Of a DNA stretch of 7,542 bases, positions 1 to 5,017 are shown one piece after another. The translations under genes and the position numbers were made by a program. Location of the stretch: NCBI GenBank assembly GCA_002369495.1, contig DFFD01000246.1, forward strand, positions 1 through 7,542, written 5' to 3'. This stretch comes from Lachnospiraceae bacterium UBA3785. Its GTDB lineage: Bacteria > Bacillota > Clostridia > Lachnospirales > Lachnospiraceae. How positions within the stretch are numbered: the first letter of the stretch is position 1; every line of letters begins with the position of its first letter. The notes beneath the pieces were generated by a model. It saw nothing but the letters and a program-made list of their open reading frames with translations, searched no databases and was not told where the DNA came from.

Positions 1-44
1 CGCCCGTTCAGGATGATCCATAAAATAAAAAATAATAAAGCCAT
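1..44 (-). CDS. N-terminal fragment of a membrane protein, possibly Na+/H+ antiporter subunit E
   Basis: On the minus strand an ATG at 44-42 opens a frame that runs off the left edge. Its 14 complete codons read MALLFFILWIILNG, a strongly hydrophobic start typical of a first transmembrane helix. An excellent ribosome binding site, AAGGAGG (56-50), lies 5 bases upstream, and an extended -10 promoter lies behind that, so a real gene start is well supported. The pattern of leucine and phenylalanine followed by LWIILNG resembles the opening of MnhE/MrpE-type antiporter subunit E proteins as I remember them. That family call rests on 14 residues and is weak; any small inner-membrane protein is possible. 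The overlapping minus-strand frame 211-8 is in a different register and lacks a good ribosome binding site. Confidence 0.6.
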   Translation of the reverse strand, partial: MALLFFILWIILNG

Positions 45-74
45 ATCTGCCTCCTTGCCAAGCCAGCAAACTGT

Positions 75-102
75 ATTGTAGCACAACAGAAGGAAAATGC
101 AA
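75..102 (-). promoter_or_regulatory. Extended -10 promoter for the leftward membrane-protein gene
   Basis: Read on the minus strand, the -10 hexamer is TACAAT (80-75), preceded by TGC, giving an extended -10 (TGnTACAAT). A weak -35, TTGCAT (102-97), lies 16 bases upstream. The predicted start near base 68 leaves a leader of about 24 bases ahead of the ATG at 44. A single mismatch in the -10 plus the TG dinucleotide makes this a credible housekeeping-sigma promoter despite the poor -35. Confidence 0.55.
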
Positions 103-159
103 GTACAACAAAAACAACCGCTTTACAAAGAAGCAGCTGTATTTTCGTCATTTTAACGA

Positions 160-187
160 TTGATTTTCCGGTGCCTTCTGGCATAAT
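160..187 (+). promoter_or_regulatory. Extended -10 promoter of the BMP-domain/phosphoesterase operon
   Basis: TTGATT (160-165) is followed after 16 bases by CATAAT (182-187). TGG directly before the -10 makes it an extended -10. Transcription would start near base 194. This matters for start choice: the in-frame GTG at 171 and ATG at 186 lie inside or upstream of the promoter, so an mRNA from here could only use the TTG at 216. Together with the leftward promoter at 75-102 this makes a compact divergent control region. Confidence 0.5.
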
Positions 188-200
188 GAAGACGCAAAGA

Positions 201-206
201 AAGGAG
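201..206 (+). promoter_or_regulatory. Ribosome binding site that selects a TTG start
   Basis: AAGGAG at 201-206 sits 9 bases before the in-frame TTG at 216. No comparable Shine-Dalgarno sequence precedes the GTG at 171 or the ATG at 186. This is the main reason for beginning the coding region at 216. Confidence 0.7.
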
Positions 207-215
207 AACACTGCT

Positions 216-2174
216 TTGATCTTAGATTACCAGAACGCGAAAAAACTCGGCGAGCACGCAAAGAGAAGGGCTGCCCTCTCCGGGCAGAGCCCCTACCTGC
301 CCGCGCTTGATGATTTCCTGAATCCCACCGACATCGCATCGGAGGAGCCCCTCGGCATCCTTGAGGTCCCGCTCGACCTCTTCGCCGGAACGCGCACGCG
401 CGGGCGCCAGAACGCCTTCGCCTGCAATTTCATGCCCCTTCTCGGCGACAACTCGGAGTTTGCCCTCAAATGGGCCCACCTCTACGACGCCCAGATCAGC
501 GAAGGCCTCCGCGACCCGGTCAAGGCCTACGAATATCTCGGCCGCTACTACGTCGAGGAGGGCAACAAGCGCGTATCCGTCATGAAATATCTGCGCGCCT
601 ACTCGATCCACGCCTCCGTCATCCGCCTCGTCCCGAAGAAGACCGATGAAAAACACATCCTTGCCTACTACGAATACATGGATTTCTACAAGGTGACCGG
701 GCTTAACGGGTTTTTATTTTCCGAACCGGGAAGCTACAAGCGCTTCGCGGAGATCTTCGGGCAGAACATGAAGACCCCCTGGCCGGAAGCCCTCGTCGAG
801 GATATCAAAAACTCGTTCAGCATCTTCCAGGAGGTCTATGCGCACAAGGGAGGCGTCGAATACCTCCGCGCGGAGGACGCTTTCCTTATTTATATCGGCA
901 TCTATCCGATGCAGCAGATTGAAGATGAAGACCGCTCCGTCCTTGAAAAGCGCATGAGCCGCGTCTGGAACGAGTTCCGGACAAACGCGACCCAGGCCAT
1001 CCGCCTCGTGGAGAGCCCGGTCAGTGGCAAATCCGCCGAGGACCTGGCTGCCGGGAGCAATGCACCTGCCCTCGTCAAACTTCTCACGGGCTCTCCCGCC
1101 TACACGAGGGCCAATCCGATGCGGATCGCGTTCATCTACGAGCGCTCCCGCGAGAATTCCAACTGGGTCTACTCCCACGAGCTCGGGAGAAACCAGCTTG
1201 AGTCGACCTTCAAGGGCGTCGTCGAGACTATTTTCTTCGAGAACTGCGACACCGACGAGGAAGTCCGGCGTGCCCTGGGCGCCGCGATCGAGGATAAGGA
1301 CGAGGTCATCTTCACGACCTCCCCGTCCATGATGAAGGAAGCGCTTGCCGCCGCCCTCGATCATCCGGAAGTGCGCATCCTGAACTGCTCCGTCAACCTC
1401 CAGGTCAACGCGGTCCGTTCCTACTATGCGCGCATGCACGAGGCGAAGTTCCTGATGGGAGCGGTCGCCGCCGCCATGTCCGAGAATCACCTGATCGGCT
1501 ACCGCGCGGACTACCCGCTCTACGGCACGATCGCGGGGATCAATGCATTTGCGATCGGGGCCGCCATGGTCGACCCGTTCTGCAAGGTGAAGCTCGTATG
1601 GTCCGGCAAGGACGAGGAAGGCTGGGAAAATGAACTTCTCGCCTCCGGCGTCCGCGTGATCTCCGGCCCGGACTTCATCCGCCCGGAGGACCCCGGCAGG
1701 CGCTACGGCGTCTACAAGATCGAGGACAACGGCTCCGTCAGCAATCTGGCCGCCCCGATCCTCGACTGGGGCCGCTACTACACCCTGATCGTCGAGAGCA
1801 TCCTGAACGGCAGCTACGACAACCGAGAGCTCTCCCAGAAGGACATCTCGACCGGCTACTGGTACGGCATGTCCGCCGGCGTCATCGACATCATCCTCGG
1901 CCGCGGCCTGCCTTACTACACAAAGAAGATGGCCGGCATGCTCCGCGAGGGGATCCGCAGCGGCCGCACGAGTCCCTTCGACGGGGAGATCCGCAGCCAG
2001 GCCGGGACCGTCAAGAGCGCCGACTCCGCCCGCCTCTCCTACAAGGAGGTGATCACTATGGATTACCTGAACGACAATATCATCGGCACCATCCCCAAGG
2101 TCAGCGAGATCGCGGACAAGGCGAAGGAGACGGTGCAGGCGATCGGCGTTCCGAGCGCGGTGGAGGACGAATAA
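216..2174 (+). CDS. Cytosolic ParB/Srx-like plus BMP (PnrA-like) ligand-binding fusion protein
   Basis: The product is 652 residues from a TTG start (MILDYQNAKKLGEHAKRRA). Residues about 45-140 resemble a ParB/sulfiredoxin-like fold. EVPLDLF leads in, and YYVEEGNKRVSVMKYL (111-126) matches the GNxRVxxxK-type signature of that superfamily. A segment reading FYKVTGLNGF...SEPGSYKRF (157-177) follows, like the linker in other ParB-like bacterial proteins. A helical section runs to about 270. Residues about 302-600 form a BMP/PnrA-type periplasmic-binding-protein domain: MRIAFIYE first strand, DEVIFTTSP, YYARMHEAKFLMGAVAA (a well-conserved BMP segment), IGYRADYPLYGTIAGINAFAIGA and a late STGYWYGMSAG. 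There is no signal peptide or lipobox, unlike true BMP lipoproteins that bind nucleosides for ABC import. A soluble cytosolic sensor or regulator is therefore more likely than a transporter component. It is followed 3 bases later by a phosphoesterase gene. Databases usually label such proteins BMP substrate-binding proteins, which is probably misleading. The ligand is unknown. Confidence 0.85.
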   Translation: MILDYQNAKKLGEHAKRRAALSGQSPYLPALDDFLNPTDIASEEPLGILEVPLDLFAGTRTRGRQNAFACNFMPLLGDNSEFALKWAHLYDAQISEGLRDPVKAYEYLGRYYVEEGNKRVSVMKYLRAYSIHASVIRLVPKKTDEKHILAYYEYMDFYKVTGLNGFLFSEPGSYKRFAEIFGQNMKTPWPEALVEDIKNSFSIFQEVYAHKGGVEYLRAEDAFLIYIGIYPMQQIEDEDRSVLEKRMSRVWNEFRTNATQAIRLVESPVSGKSAEDLAAGSNAPALVKLLTGSPAYTRANPMRIAFIYERSRENSNWVYSHELGRNQLESTFKGVVETIFFENCDTDEEVRRALGAAIEDKDEVIFTTSPSMMKEALAAALDHPEVRILNCSVNLQVNAVRSYYARMHEAKFLMGAVAAAMSENHLIGYRADYPLYGTIAGINAFAIGAAMVDPFCKVKLVWSGKDEEGWENELLASGVRVISGPDFIRPEDPGRRYGVYKIEDNGSVSNLAAPILDWGRYYTLIVESILNGSYDNRELSQKDISTGYWYGMSAGVIDIILGRGLPYYTKKMAGMLREGIRSGRTSPFDGEIRSQAGTVKSADSARLSYKEVITMDYLNDNIIGTIPKVSEIADKAKETVQAIGVPSAVEDE

Positions 2175-2177
2175 AGC

Positions 2178-2855
2178 ATGAAGATTCTCGCCATCGCCGA
2201 CGAGGAGGATAAGCTCCTCTGGGACTTCTTCGACCGGGAATACTTAAAAGACGTCGACCTGATCCTCTCCGCCGGAGATCTCAAGCAGTCCTACCTCGAA
2301 TTTCTGGTCACCATGACCAGCTGTCCCCTGCTCTACGTCCACGGGAACCACGACAAGACCTACGTGATGAACCCGCCCGAGGGCTGTGTCTGCATCGAGG
2401 AAAAAGTGTTCAACTACCGCGGGCTCAGGATCCTGGGCCTCGGCGGTTCGATGCGCTACAAGTCCGGTCCTTACATGTACAACGAGTCTGAGATGGCGCG
2501 GCGCGTCCTTAAAATGCAGCCCTCCATCGCCCTGAGAAACGGCTTCGACATCCTGCTCGCCCACTCTCCCGTGCGCAACTACGGAGATCTGAACGACCTG
2601 CCGCACGTCGGCTACGTCTGCTTCGACCGCCTTCTCACGCAGTGGAAACCCTACATGATGATCCATGGGCACGTGCACAAGGCTTACGGGCATTTTGTGG
2701 CCGAGCGCGAGCACCCGTCGGGAGCCCGCCTCGTCAACGCCTGCGGGCACCGGATCCTCGAGATCCCCGAGACCGCCTATCCCCGGACAGGCAAAACCGG
2801 ATCGCCGCTCTATGACCTCTATACCGTCCTCACGGCCGGGAAAAACCGCATTTAG
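2178..2855 (+). CDS. Calcineurin-like metallophosphoesterase with a variant first metal motif
   Basis: The product is 225 residues and likely hydrolyses a phosphomonoester or phosphodiester using two metal ions in the cytoplasm; the substrate is unknown. Visible motifs are AGDL (Asp34), GNHDK (56-60; Asn57, His58), LLAHSP (His129) and IHGHVH (His165, His167), all in the standard order. The first motif, normally DxH, reads IADEED with Asp8 and Glu10, so the usual histidine ligand is replaced by glutamate. Everything else appears intact, so this is more likely an altered metal site than a dead enzyme. The ATG follows the upstream stop by 3 bases, with GGAGGA at 2162-2167 inside the end of the upstream gene. 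That indicates co-transcription and probable translational coupling with the BMP-domain protein. Its stop codon overlaps the convergent GH2 gene. Family assignment is secure; the biological role is not. Confidence 0.9.
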   Translation: MKILAIADEEDKLLWDFFDREYLKDVDLILSAGDLKQSYLEFLVTMTSCPLLYVHGNHDKTYVMNPPEGCVCIEEKVFNYRGLRILGLGGSMRYKSGPYMYNESEMARRVLKMQPSIALRNGFDILLAHSPVRNYGDLNDLPHVGYVCFDRLLTQWKPYMMIHGHVHKAYGHFVAEREHPSGARLVNACGHRILEIPETAYPRTGKTGSPLYDLYTVLTAGKNRI

Positions 2856-4720
2856 ACCTTGCGGACCTTCCTGTCCCAGGTGAAGAGGCCGTTGATCTCC
2901 TCCTCGATGTCCGAGACCTGCGTGTAGACGGCCCCGGAGAGACCCCCTCTCTCAAGAGAGGCGATCTTCTCCTGAACCTCGCGGAACTTTCCGGCAAACT
3001 CTTCCTCAGAAGAGATTGCGTTGTAACCGTAGACATTGTCCGACGTTATATGTCCGGGAACGCCCAGCGTCATTCCTCCGTATTCGGAGATGACGGCGGC
3101 GCGTTTCCGGGCATTTTTAATGCGCTCCTCCGGGACAGTAAGATCCCTGAAATAGTTGTGGATGCTGATAAAATCGCCCGCGCCGCAATCGAACCAGCCG
3201 CTCGTGGCGTCAATCGGTCTTGAAGCGTCGAACCTTCGGATATAGTCCGTCAGCGCGGAGGCGGAGAACTGCCCCCAGCCCTCGTTGAAGAGAGTCCAGA
3301 TTCCCAGGGAAGGGACATTTTTAAGGAGCTGCACCGTGCCCTTCACCTCGCGGACAAACTCCTGCCGGCCTGCCTTGCCCGGGCGGCCGGACGCAGAGGC
3401 GGACCAGCCTTTCATTGTCTGGAAGGAAGTCAGCGCCGTCGGAAGCCAGGTGAGGCGCGGCGTGGAATAAGTCTCCCCGCCGTTCACCATGTCCTGGATC
3501 ACGATCACGCCCAGACGGTCGCACTCCGCGTACCAGGTGAGCGGCTCGATCTTGCAGTGCTTCCGGATACAGTTGAAACCGGCCTCCTTCATGCCCCTGA
3601 TATCGAAGAGAAATGCCTCCTCCGCCGGCGGCGTGAGCAGGCTCTCCGGCCAGTAACCCTGGTCGAGCACGCCGTTTAAGAAATATGGTCTGTGATTGAG
3701 GCAGAACCTCATCTTCCCGTGACCGTCTTCCTCGACCGTGAAAGCCCGCATGCCCGCATAGCTCATGACGCGGTCCTTTGCGGAGCCGCAGGCCAGCTCT
3801 ATGGCAAGATCGTACAGGAACGGGTCCTCGGGGCTCCACAGACGGCAGGCAGGGACCGGCGCAGCAAGGGATATCTCTCTCCGCTCCGGGGAGACAGATC
3901 CGTTCACGCTTACCCGGGATACTTCCCTGCCTTCCGTCAGCACCGCAAGAGAAGCCGTGCAGGGAGTCTCCCCGGCGATCCCCTCCGCGCTGAGGACCAC
4001 CTTTATCTCCTCCCGGTCGATGTCCGGCAGGATTTCCAGCAAACTTATGTAAACTTCCGGGACATGCTCCAGCCACACGGTCTGCCAGATCCCGCTCTGG
4101 GCGGTATAGTACATGCCGCCGGGCGAGAGCTTCTGCTTGCCCCGCGCATGGAAGGACGTATCGCTCACATCCCGGACTCTCACCTCGAGGGTATTCTCTC
4201 CGTCTTTCACAAATCCGGTCACGTCGATCGAAAACGGCAGGAAGCCGCCCATGTGGTAACCGGCCTTTCTCCCGTTCACGTAGACGCAGCACTCCTGGTC
4301 GACCGCCCCGAAATGAAGCAGAGTCCTCCCCTCCTCTTCCGGAACGGAAAATGTGCGCCGCAGTAAAAGCAGCTCATCCGGCATAAGCTGCCTCCTGACG
4401 CCCGAGAGCAGGGTCTCCGGCGAAAACGGCACGAGGATCTTCCCGTCCGCTGTCCACGGCCCGGCCTCCTTCGGAAAACGGGTGTGACCCTTTCTGTCCG
4501 CCCCCTCCGGGAGCTTTGCAAACGCGTACTCCCACCACCCGTTCAGGATCTGCATGCTGCCGCGCTCCATCTGCGGCCGCGGGTATCCGGACAGCGGCAC
4601 ATAGTCCGCCTCCTTCGCCTCTTTTCTGACCTCCTCTCCCCAGACTGTCAGAAGCTGTCTCTTTTTCGTCTTTTTCCGGCCCGGCTGAAGCGAACCAAGC
4701 ATCCTTAAAATCGCCGCCAT
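2852..4720 (-). CDS. Glycoside hydrolase family 2 enzyme (beta-galactosidase/beta-glucuronidase-like)
   Basis: The product is 622 residues with no signal peptide, so it probably acts in the cytosol on imported glycosides. The order is a jelly-roll sugar-binding domain (about 55-220; YPRPQMERG, LNGWWEYAF, CVYVNGRKAGYHMGGF, SGIWQTVWLE), an immunoglobulin-like domain (about 221-335, ending LWSPEDPFLYDL... GMRAF), and a TIM barrel from about 336. Within the barrel are GFNCIRKHCKIEP (381-393), VIQDMVNGG, LFNEGWGQ with the likely acid/base Glu480, and ISEYGG with the likely nucleophile Glu546. Both catalytic residues are present, so it should be active. It lacks the C-terminal domains of long LacZ enzymes, and I do not see the NKG carboxylate-recognition motif of beta-glucuronidases, so the substrate is unresolved. 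The ATG is supported by GGAGGAG 7 bases upstream. The first 25 or so residues are basic (GRKKTKKRQ) and look like a family-specific extension. A strong promoter lies upstream at 4766-4794. Confidence 0.92.
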   Translation of the reverse strand: MAAILRMLGSLQPGRKKTKKRQLLTVWGEEVRKEAKEADYVPLSGYPRPQMERGSMQILNGWWEYAFAKLPEGADRKGHTRFPKEAGPWTADGKILVPFSPETLLSGVRRQLMPDELLLLRRTFSVPEEEGRTLLHFGAVDQECCVYVNGRKAGYHMGGFLPFSIDVTGFVKDGENTLEVRVRDVSDTSFHARGKQKLSPGGMYYTAQSGIWQTVWLEHVPEVYISLLEILPDIDREEIKVVLSAEGIAGETPCTASLAVLTEGREVSRVSVNGSVSPERREISLAAPVPACRLWSPEDPFLYDLAIELACGSAKDRVMSYAGMRAFTVEEDGHGKMRFCLNHRPYFLNGVLDQGYWPESLLTPPAEEAFLFDIRGMKEAGFNCIRKHCKIEPLTWYAECDRLGVIVIQDMVNGGETYSTPRLTWLPTALTSFQTMKGWSASASGRPGKAGRQEFVREVKGTVQLLKNVPSLGIWTLFNEGWGQFSASALTDYIRRFDASRPIDATSGWFDCGAGDFISIHNYFRDLTVPEERIKNARKRAAVISEYGGMTLGVPGHITSDNVYGYNAISSEEEFAGKFREVQEKIASLERGGLSGAVYTQVSDIEEEINGLFTWDRKVRKV

Positions 4721-4727
4721 CGCGCAT

Positions 4728-4734
4728 CTCCTCC
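4728..4734 (-). promoter_or_regulatory. Ribosome binding site of the GH2 gene
   Basis: GGAGGAG on the minus strand, 7 bases before the ATG at 4720. It rules out the next in-frame Met (residue 7) as the main start and supports the basic N-terminal extension. An ATG at 4727-4725 touches the site directly and opens a different frame, so it is not the start. Confidence 0.75.
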
Positions 4735-4744
4735 GCTTCTCAAT

Positions 4745-4758
4745 CGAACATTTGTTTT
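4745..4758. promoter_or_regulatory. Operator-like imperfect palindrome at the GH2 transcription start
   Basis: CGAACATTTGTTTT (plus strand) contains AACA-TT-TGTT, an inverted repeat with 4-base arms. It lies at roughly +1 to +14 of the predicted GH2 transcript, where a bound repressor would block initiation. It matches 12 of 14 positions of the Firmicute LexA/DinR consensus (CGAACRNRYGTTYC), missing one R and the last C. An SOS role for a glycosidase would be surprising, so a sugar-responsive repressor or chance are at least as likely. Confidence 0.3.
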
Positions 4759-4765
4759 GTTTTTT

Positions 4766-4794
4766 ACTATACTCCGCTTCCCCGCATTTGTCAA
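4766..4794 (-). promoter_or_regulatory. Strong sigma-A-type promoter of the GH2 gene
   Basis: Read on the minus strand: TTGACA (4794-4789, perfect -35), a 17-base spacer, then TATAGT (4771-4766, five of six at -10). Transcription should start near 4759, giving a leader of about 39 bases before the ATG at 4720. This is the best promoter in the window. A promoter this close to consensus in front of a catabolic glycosidase suggests control by a repressor rather than an activator. Confidence 0.8.
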
Positions 4795-4845
4795 GACTCT
4801 TCGGAAAATGAAACCATCCCGAACCTTTTCACCTCTGCCTCCGGC

Positions 4846-4874
4846 TTGCTATTTCCGCGTAAATCTGGTACTCT
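4846..4874 (+). promoter_or_regulatory. Possible promoter of the phosphohexomutase gene
   Basis: TTGCTA (4846-4851), a 17-base spacer, then TACTCT (4869-4874) preceded by TGG, so an extended -10. The hexamers are poor (four and three matches), but the most conserved -10 positions and the spacing fit. Transcription would start near 4881, giving a leader of about 137 bases. I found no better rightward promoter between 4800 and 5017. Confidence 0.35.
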
Positions 4875-4901
4875 GTAACTGTATACCACGCATGCCTCCG
4901 G

Positions 4902-4984
4902 GCGCCCTCCATGAGGGTGCGGAACGGCTGCGATCACATAAAAGAGCCTGCCGAAGCAGGCCCGGACCGGCCGCGGAAAGCGGC
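4902..4984 (+). promoter_or_regulatory. Hairpin-rich 5' leader of the phosphohexomutase gene
   Basis: Three stem-loops follow each other. The first is GCGCCCTC/GAGGGTGC around a CAT loop (4902-4920), with 8 pairs including one G-U. The second is GCCTGC/GCAGGC around CGAA (4946-4961), 6 pairs. The third is GCCGC/GCGGC around GGAAA (4970-4984), 5 pairs. An alternative 7-base pairing, TCCGGGC (4897-4903) with GCCCGGA (4960-4966), would share its first two bases (GC, 4960-4961) with the end of the second stem, so two structures could compete. The leader matches no riboswitch class I recognise. In this GC-rich DNA some pairing is expected by chance. Confidence 0.4.
4937..4961 (-). terminator. Terminator-like UUCG hairpin on the minus strand
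   Basis: Read leftward, GCCTGC-TTCG-GCAGGC (4961-4946) has six G-C-rich pairs closed by the very stable C(UUCG)G tetraloop and is followed by TCTTTTAT (4945-4938). That is the form of an intrinsic terminator. No minus-strand gene lies upstream of it here, so it could stop antisense transcripts from the mutase gene entering the GH2 promoter region, or it may simply be the second leader hairpin seen from the other strand. Confidence 0.35.
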
Positions 4985-5001
4985 GGAAGCATTTTAAAAA
5001 A

Positions 5002-5010
5002 GAGGAGGAA
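5002..5010 (+). promoter_or_regulatory. Ribosome binding site fixing the phosphohexomutase start
   Basis: GAGGAGGAA at 5002-5010 lies 7 bases before the ATG at 5018. The reading frame is open further upstream to 4757, but that extension has no such site and no family resemblance. The true start is therefore 5018. Confidence 0.85.
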
Positions 5011-5017
5011 TTCCGAC

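Noticed and set aside
8..211. Minus-strand 67-residue hydrophobic frame in the left gap
   Set aside because: It overlaps both promoters, lacks a good ribosome binding site, and is in a different register from the better-supported start at base 44 with AAGGAGG.
714..1490. Minus-strand frame of 258 residues opposite the BMP-domain gene
   Set aside because: No ribosome binding site, no domain, and wholly antisense to a well-supported gene with conserved motifs.
2946..2961. Hairpin CCTCTC-TCAA-GAGAGG as a terminator for the phosphoesterase
   Set aside because: It lies inside the GH2 coding region, encodes normal GH2 residues, and is not followed by a T-tract. Chance is likely.
3321..4292. Long minus-strand frame of 323 residues within the GH2 gene
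   Set aside because: It is a shifted-frame shadow of the GH2 coding region, rich in Arg, Gly and Pro, with no recognisable domain. Long shadow frames are expected in GC-rich DNA.
3692..4366. Plus-strand frame of 224 residues antisense to the GH2 gene
   Set aside because: It is the complement of conserved GH2 sequence and has no start signal or family resemblance.
4875..4890. Possible catabolite-response (cre) site near TGTAACTGTATACC
   Set aside because: Too many mismatches to the cre consensus, including the central CG.
4757..5017. In-frame upstream extension of the phosphohexomutase (87 extra residues)
   Set aside because: No ribosome binding site, a low-complexity proline- and arginine-rich translation, and it covers the GH2 promoter. 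The family N-terminus and a strong binding site point to 5018.
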